Part shown: piece after piece, positions 22,572 to 33,153 of the stretch
Numbering within the stretch: the first letter of the stretch is position 1
How the letters are laid out: each line of letters opens with the position of its first letter
NCBI GenBank assembly: GCA_021234155.1
Contig: JAJEKV010000004.1
Span: forward strand, 310,001-374,000
DNA from: Isoetes taiwanensis
Lineage: Eukaryota; Streptophyta; Lycopodiopsida; Isoetales; Isoetaceae
DNA length: 64,000 bases
Reading direction: 5' to 3'
Made by a program: the position numbers and the translations under genes
Notes under the pieces: generated by a model
What the model saw: only the letters and a program-made list of their open reading frames with translations
Database searches by the model: none
What the model was told of the DNA's origin: nothing

Positions 22572-23165
22572 TTTTCCTTGTAGTCATAGCAAGGGCTTTG
22601 GCTGAAGAGTTATTTTCCAGAGTTGCAATCCAGGTTTGAAATGCAAATAAATTATATGCAACAATAGCGTACTAAATCTATGTATATAAATTGTTAATTC
22701 GTGTAATTTGTTCATTTAGGATGGACTAGCTCATGATATACAAATGAGTGCTACTGGACTGGAAGAGACAAAACAAGGTCTCTTGAGCCCTCAGTAGTCA
22801 TTATCTCCGCTTGTCTAGTATCATCATTACTGCAAAGGTTTTTCCTTTGAAAACCTTTCGAGGCAAGGGTTTTTTAATCCTAGTAATAATGATTGTACTA
22901 GCCCATTGTATGGGTCCCATGACCTATTGGTCTCCGTGGACGTTAAAAAATTTATTCTATTCTATTCTATTCTTCATTAGTAAGTAATTTTTGTCTGTAG
23001 ATAGAGATTTATCCAAACTGCTATAATCTTGCATGTATGATGCAGACTTCAATGCTGCCTTTATTTCTACCCTTTGCTCAGACATTTTGCAGCTATTTTG
23101 CCAACTGCTTTGACTGGTTCTATGTACTATATGCTATCATCTCCTCGAGATACTAGAGCTTGTAG
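22572..23165 (+). pseudogene. CPBP-family (CAAX/Abi-type) intramembrane protease, partial
   Basis: Three exon-like segments occur in order. Segment 1 (about 22,572-22,634) reads FFLVVIARALAEELFSRVAI, with the EELxxR glutamate motif of CPBP glutamic intramembrane proteases (EELFSR here, usually EELxFR). Segment 2 (about 22,721-22,795) reads GLAHDIQMSATGLEETKQGL. Segment 3 (about 23,049-23,150) reads MLPLFLPFAQ and then AAILPTALTGSMYYMLSSPR, matching the conserved 'PPFVPFAQAFAAxxTAALTGSLYY' run of a plant chloroplast-type member. A single-base frame change lies inside segment 3. A retroposon with a TTCTA tail sits in the intron between segments 2 and 3. Other exons were not found, so it is scored as a fragment. 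Confidence 0.5.
22821..22975 (+). mobile_element. Retroposon 3' end with stem-loop and (TTCTA)n tail, copy 2
   Basis: A stem-loop (22,821-22,892) has outer arms TCATCATTACT and AGTAATAATGA and an inner AAAACC/GGTTTT hairpin. It is followed by TGGTCTCCGTGGACGTTAAA and a short ATTCT tail. It lies in an intron of the CPBP gene. Confidence 0.65.
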
Positions 23166-23169
23166 ATAT

Positions 23170-23980
23170 TTTTTGGTTTATTTCATTTGGTTTCTTCATT
23201 AGTCGTAGTTTGCATTGAATGAGAACCATGTCGGTTGGAGTCTTTGGAACACTGTTTAAACTGCTCAGAGAATATGGTTGCTTGATTCGCATTTTTTATT
23301 TTACCTTTTATCATGAGTTTATCTTAGTTAGAAATTATGATATTTTCTGACTTATTGTCACTAAAGACCAGCATGAGTCCAGTATTGATGTCGATGCCCT
23401 TGGTATAGTTCATGGAATCAACGTTCTGCTTATTCCCAGATCTGTGCAAGCATCTTATGCAGTATCTAAGAATGGTGGCATTGTTAAGGCAATGTTTTCT
23501 TGAAGGAGCTTCAAAGTTTGATCCTATGGTTTCAGCAGATCAGATTGATTTGGACCTCAATAGACCTTTTTTAATCAAACCTTGCAACATCTTACTTTGC
23601 GGGGGCTCCAGGTCTGGCACCAGCATGGCTGAGCTTGTAGTGAATCTACATTCTTTGCTTGGAATTTAGCAAGGCTTGTAAATAAATACTAAGCAACTCC
23701 ATGCCCCTTGTGGTAGTGAAGCTTTGCTCATGTATTATGCCATTTTTGAGTACCAAGCTAAAGAAAGTCTCTACATTACTGTAAGAAAGTTTGGCAAGGT
23801 TCATTATTATTGCGAATTTTATAGGTAACGAAAATAAATATGATGTTGCTGTGGTAATTTCTCTATAGTCAATATGGACAGTAAGAGTGGCAGTGTATTA
23901 GAGGCATAAGTCTTTGATATAATCCATTTCAACGTGTAGTATTGTGGACCTCAATGATTGCAGTATATTTAGCATCACAA
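23170..23980. other. No gene firmly recognised
   Basis: An 85-codon frame at 23,412-23,669 and a neighbouring frame containing HGINVLLIPRSVQASYAV have no family assignment. They may belong to decayed exons. Confidence 0.3.
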
Positions 23981-23982
23981 AG

Positions 23983-24480
23983 CCATAGAAGTTGTTGAGC
24001 TCTTTCAACAAATGTAACAGAAAGTTATGCTTCCAGACAAGGCTACTTGTGTTAGCGCCTTGGATGCCTGTGTGAATCTTGCTGCCCTAACAAAGGGCAC
24101 CATCATCAGTCTCTATATCACTCTGAATAGATCTGATTTTGATGGTTGTGGACACAACCGTTATGAGCATGTATGGCAATTGTGATCATCTAAACAAAGC
24201 ACATAAGAAGTTTGATGAGATGCCCAAATGAAATCTTGTCACAAGGAATGCCATGATTGCAGCTTATGCTCACAATATTTTGCCAGCTTGCAGCCATGTA
24301 GGGTTGGTTGATGATGGTCATTATTATTTCCAGGTTATGAGAAATGACCACGGAATTAGACCAACTTTGGAGCATTGTAGTTGCATGATTGACCTACTTG
24401 CAAGAACAGGGTATCTAAATGATGCAGAGGGGTGGGTATGTGATATGCATTGCCTCCTAATACTATGATGTGGGCTGCTT
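23983..24480 (+). pseudogene. PPR (pentatricopeptide repeat) protein fragment
   Basis: Degenerate repeats in changing frames follow the plant PLS-type PPR pattern. They read VELFQQM, then LPDKATCVSALDACVNLAAL, then a repeat ending NLVTRNAMIAAYAHN, then ACSHVGLVDDGHYYFQVM and RPTLEHCSCMIDLLARTGYL. The last piece corresponds to the E1 region of organelle RNA-editing PPR proteins. Several frameshifts and missing segments show it is a relic, probably a retroposed or fragmented copy. Confidence 0.8.
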
Positions 24481-24668
24481 GTTAAATTCATCATGATATT
24501 GACAGAGCCAAGCATATTACAAAACAAGTATAGAGCTACATCCAGAGAATGCTGCTCCATATATACAGTTAGTGCAGTGAAGGATATGAAGATGATATGC
24601 ACGAATAGTTCGAACTTAAGGTGAGCTTTGTGCATTTCCATTTATTTCCAGACGATGTGATATCTATT

Positions 24669-25303
24669 AAGAAATCGAGCATGTTAATTGGTTTGTTTCT
24701 TGCAGCTATTCTCCCGAGGCTTCTAGTTTGTATCTTGAAGAATGCCAAGTTTAACAAGACAAGAAGACGATGCATTTTTCCCTTCGCTTATTCCTGTCTG
24801 CAGAAACATAGACAATCAATTAGCCTGTTGATAGCACACACTATATGAGTCATGTATCCTTTTAATTTTTTGCAGAAGATGACAACTTAGAGCAAGGAAT
24901 TGTCAGAAGTACTGCTAAGAGGTCATAAATCTATCACGCCATACAGTTGCATATTCTTTGGCATCCATTCAGAAATCGAGCATGTTAATTGGTTTGTTTC
25001 GTGTAGCTAATCTTAAAGGTAACTGCTCTGTACAGTATCCTTTTGTGCAATATCCCAAGGCTTCTAATTTGTATCTTAAAGAATGCCAAGTTTAACAAGA
25101 TAAGAAGACGATGCATTTTCCCCTTCACTTGTTCCTTTCTGCAGAAACATAGCCAATCAATTAGCCTGTTGATAGCACACACTATATGAGTCATGTATCC
25201 TTCTAATTTTTTGCAGAAGATGACAATTTAGAGCAACGTATTGTTAGAAGTACTGCTAAGAGGTCATAGATCTATCATGCCATACAATTGCATATTTTTT
25301 GGC
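24669..25303. repeat. Tandem direct duplication, ~300 bp unit
   Basis: GAAATCGAGCATGTTAATTG starts copies at about 24,674 and 24,972. Both continue through CCAAGTTTAACAAGAnAAGA, ATAGCACACACTATATGAGT and a stretch ending in AAGTACTGCTAAGAGGTCAT. The second has a ~45-bp extra segment near 25,015. The copies are roughly 90% alike. The function is unknown. Confidence 0.85.
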
Positions 25304-25534
25304 TAGGTATATGGACCACCACTCAAAGTAATATGCAAACTCGTATCTATTTTTTGTATATTCTCTTTGATAGATCAACCAAACATTGCATTGGTAGTGT
25401 TGTTTAAAGCAGTAGCAAGTCCTTAGAGGTCTTTTCATTCTTTCTTACAGATGCTAGTGTCCCGACTCATTTCTATAGTGTGTAATTTCTATAGATGTAA
25501 TTTCATCTTTTCCATCATGCACATTTTTTTATAG

Positions 25535-25539
25535 AACAT
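25535..25539. repeat. Target-site duplication of the LTR element (left)
   Basis: AACAT directly precedes the left LTR and is repeated as AACAT at 36,584-36,588 after the right LTR. Confidence 0.9.
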
Positions 25540-26128
25540 TGTTTGGGGTCTGGGTTCGGGAACGCCTGCAAGACAGCCCTCTGTGAGGACCCTTGGATCT
25601 AACAGGAGAATCCGGGGGACTATGTCACGCGGGATTTGCAAGAAAAGAACAAGAAGAAGAAAACAGAACAAAAGAGAACAATGAGAGGAAAATGATAAGC
25701 TTCCTTGATATCAATGATGAACATACATGAGCTCTCGCAATCGAGAGAAGACTGAAGAGAGACAAGACTCAAAACTCATCTAAAAATCATGTGCTAGCTC
25801 TACTCATATATATAGTACAATGGCCTTTGGCCCAATATAGACACTCGGACTGATCTCGGTGCCGACTCCTGGAAGGAGGCCCGATTTGCAGGAATGCCGG
25901 GCGGTGCCTCTTGAAGTGCCTAGAATCACGCCGCCGGCGACGCTGGCGGTGACGGGTCATCACTTGTCGTGGGCCTCTTGGTATCGAGACCCGTGCTTTG
26001 ATGCGGGTTCCGGCCGCTTGGTCTTCGCTGACCTTGGACGAATGACTCGCGGCCTGCCTGGATCCTTGAGCTTGACCTGGTCCGTCAGATGCATGAATAG
26101 TCCCGCACTGTGAGGCACGGGACTAACA
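25540..26128 (-). repeat. 3' LTR (left on the plus strand)
   Basis: 589 bp, starting TGTTTGGGGTC and ending GGGACTAACA. The first 340 bp are identical to the right LTR. The remainder differs mainly at CAG/CTG positions. A TATATATA box lies at about 25,808-25,815 (read on the minus strand). Confidence 0.95.
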
Positions 26129-26145
26129 CTCCCCCCCACCAAACG
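26129..26145 (-). other. Polypurine tract of the LTR element
   Basis: Read on the minus strand, TTTGGTGGGGGGGAG abuts the 3' LTR, the expected position for plus-strand DNA priming. Confidence 0.85.
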
Positions 26146-29105
26146 ACACTCAGAGTGAAGAAAAGGAGGAAGTGTTTCTGAGGGCGGGAAGCCATCAGTC
26201 TGAAAGTGATCCTCACGGGAGTGAGGACGGCCACCATTATGGTAAGTGCTAATGAGATTCTGGCGTATTTGAAGAGCAGTAGGAGTGTTGAGCCCAAGGG
26301 CAGGATCGGCGTCAATGAGAAATTGAGAGCGCACCATGTCTTCAAGGGCAGCATGGGCTTCAGAAGAAACAAATTGGCACTCCATGAGTAGGCAGGTCTG
26401 GAGACCGAAGGCACTGACGCTGGCATTCGGATTACAGTGAAAGATGGGACGCTGCCATTTAAAGAGTCGACCTGGGGATGCATTTGAGAGCAGCACGTAA
26501 AACCGCTTGACGGCAGAATCAAGGATCGGGTGAGGTGGCTGCATTCTGCAAGAAGGTGTCAAGACCATGCAGGGCATCAGCAGGGCATTGCCAACCACGC
26601 TCATTGGGAATATAGATCCAATTGGTAGTGTTATCAAGGGTGGCACCATCCTCCCAATTGGAGCGGCGAACAAAACGGGGATCCCACCGGAGATCCGTCG
26701 AGATCTGAGGTGGAGTCCATCCAGCATGACCATCCATGACCTTGGTCCAAAAGGGGAGACGCCAATCAGAGGTCAAGAACCTGGGGCGTGGAGGAACACC
26801 CAGGGAAGCATAGGGAGAGGGGATCATGCCCGTGGGCGTGGGCTGCTGAGCCTGCTCCCTGAATTCTCGGACAAGAGCCGGATCTAGAGCTTTGCACCAA
26901 TGGTCCCAAACGTAAGGTGGAGTCGAGAATTTCTGTGGAGGGCTATCCCAACCCGTGGGGACTGTCTTGCTATCCAGGAGAGCTCGCAGTTGATTGTATC
27001 CTGCCAGGTGCTGCATATAAACTTGTGCAAAGGGAAGATCCTCGGGATGTCCCAGATACTTCCTTATCTGTTGCAGCGCTTCAGCTTGCCAGAGAGGCAA
27101 ATGATGAGCAAGCTCAGGCATGTACTCTTGATGAAGAGCGTGTGTCTGATCATGATTAGCCAGATAGGGATTGTTATCCAAAAGCAACCATTGAAGTGTG
27201 GGATCACCCTGAAAGTTCTGATGTGGCCCATCTCGGAATTTGTCCTGTGTATCAGCCAGATAGAAATCATGAAAAATGTACGCCATTGGCTGAACAACTC
27301 TGAAGGTGATCATATCCGGATCGTCACAGTGAATGAGATCAAAGACTAAAAGGGCGCAGAATAAACCTTTGTCTTCAACAGAGAGGTCTGGCCAGATCCG
27401 AAGAAAATCTGCAGTGCGCAGGGGAACATCAACTGGACCATCAGCCCCATGCCACTTCAGAAGAAAGAGGTGGCGACGGGCAACCACATAATCCAGATAA
27501 CTGGAAGGAACAGGGAAGTCAACAGGCAGGTTGCTAGCTATGGTAACATAGCCGTCAAGTTTGGTCTGAGCCTCATCAGCAGACTGAATAGCTTGCTGTA
27601 GCTGTTGTTCGAGGTCACGGATCTCCTTTTCTAACGTAGCATGGATCGGTCACGGACCCATTTTCGGAAGTCGTGACATGTGAGGAGGATTGCCCAGGAG
27701 CATTGAGTCGAAGCACGGCAATCTCAGCGTCATCAAGAATTTTCTGTTTCTGAACCTCCGTAAGCTGTTCTTGGAGAGATGTGAGCTGAGAGGTCAAAGA
27801 GGCAATTTGAGCGTCACGTGCTGTAAGGTCTTGTGCTTGAATGTTGTAATTCCGAGAGAGGTCTGTATACAGCGTGTTGAGTTTGGCAATATCTTTATCT
27901 TTGGCAACCAAAAGAGTCTCTCGTGCCTTGACCTGCTCCAATAATTCTTGAATGGTGGTCTGCAATTGTGTCTGCTGATCGGCAAGCTGAGTAATCTGAT
28001 TTTGGGCAGCCTTGAGATCTTCACGAGCCTGTAAAAAGACTTCGTGCTTGTCTTGAAGCTGGGTCTCCAGAGTATTCACTTGCGTGGTAGCGGTTTGAGG
28101 GTCACGGTGAACTGCGTCGGAGACCTCCAGGGCCGTTTGAACCCCATGCATGAGAGCTTCTTGGGATTCTTGTAACTTGAGAGCAGCAGCTTGAGCATCC
28201 TGCTGATATTGATACAAAAGCTGGCGAGGGTGCGGAGGCAGAGGGGCCTGCTGTTGCCGTGTTTGTAATGTTTGGGAGATATGATGAGAACTGGAGGGCC
28301 TCGTTTCTGTAGAGGAAGAGGAGACAGTGACATGCGTGGTGTTATGCTGGACATGACCAGAAGAAGAAGGGCGTGAAGTGCCAACTGGTTGATTTTGAGG
28401 AAGGGAATGAAAGGACTGTTGAGTGGAAGCATGAGAATGAGGAGGGGAGGGAGGAAAGTAATGACGAATGATGGCTTGAAGATGGCCTCCCACGGAAACT
28501 TCAGAGATAGAAGTGGCAGCCCGAAGACGGTCAACTTCTTGGAGAAGACGGTAGAACAACAATTGGGGCCAATCAATGTGGTGGTTGGAGCGAGTAGCAG
28601 TGACCACTATATTATAGAAAGGCTTATTGATATGGGTGTTCTTGATAGAATACCCAAGGAACTTGCGCCACAGAAACTTAACAAAGGTTTCATGGGGCTT
28701 GTCAATATTTGTCAGGCGATGCACGTTTGCATGATAAGCAGGAGCACCAAACTCAGTGACATCTAGATCCTGTATGGCAGACCAAGATAAACAAGGGGTT
28801 TGCAAAGGGATATGGAATACCTCAGAAATTAGGTGCTGGGTCAGTGAAATGGTGGTGCCATCGACCACTGTAGTGTATCCATTCGGGCTGTTGACGATGT
28901 GAGCGATGAACTGCTTCAACTGGTCTGGATTTGGAGCCGGAAGTTCCATTTGTGAAAATTCGTAAAGCTTCTGGCGTTCTGCGACTTCACGATTCGGGCC
29001 AACAAGGGCTTCACGGAAAGTGGGCGTCAAGAAGGATACTGACTCGAAAAGAGCCGGTTCCCTGGGAGCAGAAGCTTGAAGTGTAGGAAATTTTGGGGCA
29101 GCCAT
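26133..29105 (-). CDS. Large extra ORF between pol and the 3' LTR (coiled-coil protein)
   Basis: The likely start is the ATG at 29,105 (MAAPKFPTLQASAPREP). The first frame stays open to 27,615 (about 495 codons). It continues after a frame change near 27,640 (DLEQQLQQAIQSADEAQTKL), runs to 26,519, and after another change near 26,525 runs on to about 26,140 (SAVKRFYVLLSNASPGRLFK). The total is about 970 codons. The N-terminal ~180 residues form a folded-looking domain (VNSPNGYTTVVDGTTISLTQ) that resembles plant-transposon proteins of Athila-like elements. A Ser/Pro/Gln-rich linker follows, then a ~200-residue coiled coil (LETQLQDKHEVFLQAREDLK). I see no signal peptide or membrane segment, so an envelope role is not supported. 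The function is unknown. Confidence 0.7.
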
Positions 29106-29195
29106 GGCAAAGAGCTTCAGAAAAGAACGGTGATGCAAAGGCGGAGAGCGGAGAACGGAGGGGCTAAGGACTAAGGCGCAGAGAATGAAAAGGTT

Positions 29196-29204
29196 TAGGT
29201 TATA
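29196..29204 (-). promoter_or_regulatory. TATA-like site upstream of the extra ORF
   Basis: The minus strand reads TTTATAACC about 95 bp before the ATG at 29,105, followed by a C/T-rich leader. It could drive a separate transcript for the extra ORF. It is weak evidence on its own. Confidence 0.3.
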
Positions 29205-29600
29205 AATGGAGGCGAAGGGGTATGATGAGGGCGAAACTGTAACCGTTGATGGTGCCAGGTGTCTAAAGATGCCAAGGAGGGGATTGAGAGGCAAAAAATT
29301 TGGCTAAGTCCCCGAACAACAAAGGGAGAAGCAATGAACGGTAGAGATGAGGCGTGAGAGAATGATCGGATGTGACAGGTGGCCAAAGGACACACATTAA
29401 TATGCGACGGGTATGAAAAGAAGGAATGGCATTTAATGCTGGCAACTCAAGGTGGGATATCATTAAAACGAAGGTGTCAGAAGGTACCATGGCTAGATAT
29501 GCGGCGGGAGAAAAGATTCCCCATTTAGTAACAGCCTTGCATTGCAACCACGTTGGCGAATTTTTTGATTGGTCCACGTCGACAGGGAGTTCCTCGGTTG

Positions 29601-29609
29601 GCTATATAA
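29601..29609 (+). promoter_or_regulatory. Antisense TATA box inside the LTR element
   Basis: CTATATAAG on the plus strand is preceded by a GATTGGTCC CCAAT-type motif at about 29,567. It points into an open frame on the strand opposite to gag-pol (29,622-29,927). Confidence 0.35.
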
Positions 29610-29621
29610 GAGAAGCAGAGA

Positions 29622-29927
29622 TTGAAGCGGAGACACCCGATGGCGCTCAGTATGTCTGCTGCTGGTTTCCATGACAAATGCACTATGCCTTCCAACTGCC
29701 TGGAGTGGATTACGTGCAAAATGGATTGTCTGGACCTCTGGCGGTGCCACAATCATTGGCATTGCTATGGGCGTGGTGGTGTCTTTGGCATGGCTGAGCA
29801 TGCCGATCCCCACACCAACGGGATGGAGGTGATTACGCACTGCTATTTGGGACCACGAGCACAACCGGTACCACATCCCTGCGTATCACCTCTGCTCCGA
29901 ACCCGGAGTAGAGGGTGTTCTCCTTAG
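29622..29927 (+). other. Antisense open frame, 101 codons, unknown
   Basis: The frame starts MKRRHPMALSMSAAGF and is Cys/His/Trp rich, with no recognised domain. Its only support is its position ~20 bp after the antisense TATA box. Some Tat-lineage elements carry antisense ORFs, which is why it is noted. It may be chance. Confidence 0.2.
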
Positions 29928-30049
29928 GACTTAGTAGATAGGGCTCGAGCCCGTTTTTTGTATATAGGGCAGTGCCCATAGCGGAAATATTTGGGCATTG
30001 CCCACATTTTGTAAAAATGCCACCTATAATATAAATATGCATTTGGTTT

Positions 30050-31903
30050 AGTCACTATCTGTTGTGTTTTGTATGAAGGCTGCGTCGCGTTTGTTGATTT
30101 TCACTTTACGTGGTATGAAATGTTTTTGAAAGCCATTAACCGATGTAGGTAATGGAGTGCCATCTAATTCAGCCATTTGGAAAACGCTAGGTCGAACCAC
30201 TTGAGCAATTTGATAAGGGCCAAGCTATCGAAACTTGAGTTTACAGGAAAATTTTTGTCCGAGAATCATAAAGAAGAACCAAATCTCCTTCCTTGAATGT
30301 TTTTGTCTTCAAAGCGTTTGTCATGTAAAGATTTTTGCAACCGTTGTCCATGAAGAACACGAATATAAGCATCCCTTCTAAGTTCATCCAACTGTTCCAA
30401 TTGATAAACCCTTTCTTTGAGTGCGGGCGGATTATGGGCGTGCTTGGTTGAAAAGCGGAGAGTTGGGAGAATGTACTCAAAAGGCATGAGAGCTTCTTGA
30501 CCATAAACCAATTTGAAAGGAGTGTGACCCGGTAGCTATTTTGAAACAAGTATTGTAAGCCCAAAGAACGATTAGGAAGTTTGTTTTGCGGTCGGTCACG
30601 AGCGAAGCGTCCGCATTTTTCTTGAGAATGGTGACGAGTTTTGTTGGTGCTTTCAGCCAAACCGTTCCCTTGAGGATAGTAAGGTGTGCTCTTGTGATGA
30701 TGTATCAGGAGATAATCCGTCAGTTCCTTGATGGTATGATTGATAAAATGGACACCCGATCATCGACCAGCTCAGGTGGGGCAGCCGAATCGCGTGATGA
30801 TTTGTTGATAGATGACCTTGGGCGTGCTTGTCGCGGTGTTGTGCGGAAGTGCGCAAGCTTCCGCCCATTTGGTAAGCGTAGTCGGTGAGAACAGAATGTA
30901 GCGAACGCGGGTGTGCCGCCAGCGGGAGGATCGATGGGTCCCACAAAATCCATTCCCCATTTCTCGGAAGTGGCGTGGCGGACGGCGTCAAGGGAAGCGT
31001 CCGCGGGCGTGGGGCCGTCCAATGGGCCGGCAAGCGTCCCACGTCTTGGCGCGGCGTGGCGTCTTTGAAGAGCGTGGGCCAAAAATAACCAGCAAGAAGG
31101 ATTTTGCGTGCCGTGGTGTCACCATGAAAATGACCACCACCTAGCCCTTCATGGGCTTCTCGAACAATATCTGGGACCTCATGAGGGAGAACACAGCGTC
31201 GAAGGATGGTATCCTTACCCTTTTTGTAAAGATGGCCTGCAACCATGGTGTAGTCACGGACCTCGCGGAGAAATTGATGTCGACGGGATTGTCGCTTGGC
31301 TGGAGAGAGCGTGGCATCCTCGGGTGGAAGAGCGCCTGTGAGGAGATACTGCTGAAAGTCATGAAACCAATGAGGTGTTGCCGTGACCAGAAAGAGTTGA
31401 GCGTCAGGAAAGGCGTCTGAGACTCCAGTGGAGGGATCATCTGTGTGGATGCGTGAAAGATAATCCGGGACAACATGAGATTTGCCGGCCTTGTGAACAA
31501 TTTCAAAAGGTGCAAATTCTTGCAGAAGGAGGACCCAACGAGCAATGCGGCCCGTGGGCGTGGATTTGTTGATCAAATAAAGAAGTGCTTGGTGGTCAAC
31601 AAAGAATTTGATCTGACTGCCCAAAAGATAGTGACGGAAGCGTTGGACGCAGAAAATTAAACCCAAGGCTTCTCGCTCTGTGGCAGAGTAGTTGCGCTCA
31701 GCAGAATTGAGTTTCCGGCTGGCGTAGCGGTTTGGTTTGTCAGTGTGCGCATCATATTCTTGAGAAAGAACAGCTCCAATAGCAAAGGCCGAGACATCGA
31801 CATGAACATGAAAGGGCTTGTCCCATTGAGGAGGAACAAGAACCGGGGCATGAGTAAGCAAGAGCTTCAACTGTTGGAAGCGACATCCGTTTGGGAATTC
31901 CAA
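30050..31903 (-). pseudogene. pol: RNase H and integrase region
   Basis: The frame from 31,903 shows RNase H blocks FHVHVDVSAFAIGAVLSQE, LNSAERNYSATEREALGLIF and FFVDHQALLYLINKSTPTGR, keeping the acidic residues. The integrase zinc-binding HHCC region follows (AHEGLGGGHFHGDTTARKIL, then GYFWPTLFKDA). The integrase core begins WGMDFVGPI (first Asp). It continues in shifted frames with LVDDR/GVHFINHTIKELTDYL (second Asp) and YYPQGNGLAESTNK (the Glu), so D-D-35-E is complete but split by at least three frame changes. The C-terminal part near 30,060-30,230 (GPYQIAQVVRPSVFQMAELD) ends in TTDSD. No chromodomain follows. It is not translatable as it stands. Confidence 0.85.
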
Positions 31904-32199
31904 GCCCAGGTGGATTCATCACCCGTGAGTTTATGAATGGGATCTGCAATGGCGAGCCCAGGGGAATGAAAGTGGAGTAATAATTGACCTTACCCAAGAA
32001 GGGCGTGTTTCCTTGATATTGGCTGGTGCTTGAGCCTTGAGCACCACGGCTGATTTTGGCGAGGATTCGTGGTGATACCGCTTTTTTGACCACATGTCCC
32101 AAGAGAACACGAAGTGGCGCAAAAGGTGCATTTTTCGGGATTGAGACTAATGCGGACTCATCACATTTCTGAAAGAGCGAGTTCAATTTATCCAAATGG

Positions 32200-32935
32200 T
32201 CAGCCATGGGGCTGTAGGCGAGAGAAGTCATCTTGAAAAATTTGCAAGAAGGGATTTTCCTTCATAAAATCATGAAAAAGCGAGAGCATGATACGTTGAA
32301 GCGTGGATGGAGAGTTTGATAATCCAAAAGGAACCACCTTGTAGGCAAAAAAGTGCCCCTTACGGGGTGGTGAAAGTAGTCTTGAGTTGATCAGATTCGT
32401 TGATTGAGATCCGATTGTAGCGAGAAAAACCATCCATGAAGTACATCTCATGTCCGGCAACCTCTTCAGAACACAGTGCGTGAAGGGAAGTGGAAAATGA
32501 TCACGCTCGGGTGCTTTGATTGAGTTTTCGGTAGTCCCGCAAAAGCGGATCTTACCATTGTGTTTGAGTGCAATGACAATGGGGCTCACCCATTGAATGT
32601 TTGACCTCATAGATCAAACCCGCAGCAAGGAGTTTGTCGATTTACGCCTTGGACGCGATCCACGGTGGTGGGGTTGAGCGATGCATCTTGTCGTTGCTAG
32701 GCTGGGCGTGCATCAGACTTGGTAGGAATAGTGAGTTCCCCCAAGGTTTTGTTGATCCCCGAAGATCTCTGTAGCTCCAGGCGAAAATGTGTTTGAACTT
32801 TTTGAAGAGCGTGACGGCCCTGTTACGATAGGGTGTCGGAAGATTTGCAGCAATTCGGACAGGCTGATTGTTGCCTACGTCCACAATCTCGACTTGGGAG
32901 TGAATATGGGGATAACTTCCGTGTCTGGACAATAT
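32200..32935 (-). pseudogene. pol: reverse transcriptase region
   Basis: Blocks in order: FKKFKHIFAWSYRDLRG (linker before RT); then WVSPIVIALKHNGKIRFC; then DHFPLPF; then YKVVPFGLSNSPSTLQRIM; then FLQIFQDDFS, standing for the catalytic Y-x-DD motif. Frame changes occur near 32,640 and 32,600. The upstream frame contains GNNQPVRIAANLPTPYRN. The catalytic aspartates (DD) are visible, but the surrounding residues are degraded. Confidence 0.85.
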
Positions 32936-33153
32936 GAGCAGGAGGTTGAAGCATAACGGGATCGTGGCACTCTGCGTGGTGAAAAAGAGGTTCTTTGAGT
33001 GTCATCAAGCGGAGGTTGCTTCATAACGGCGTGTACATCTACGAGAGTGGCGGGGAGGTTCAGCATCTGAAAAGTGATCAACACGTTGGATTCGATTGCA
33101 AGGAGCCAGGTAAGGGTCAAGCAAAGCAGCCACAGCCTGGTCCTGATCAAGAG

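Noticed and set aside
26133..29105. Envelope glycoprotein call for the extra ORF
   Set aside because: I see no signal peptide, membrane anchor or cysteine pattern. Position alone is not enough.
30720..31545. Plus-strand open frames opposite pol
   Set aside because: They mirror integrase and RNase H coding sequence on the minus strand and have no pattern of their own.
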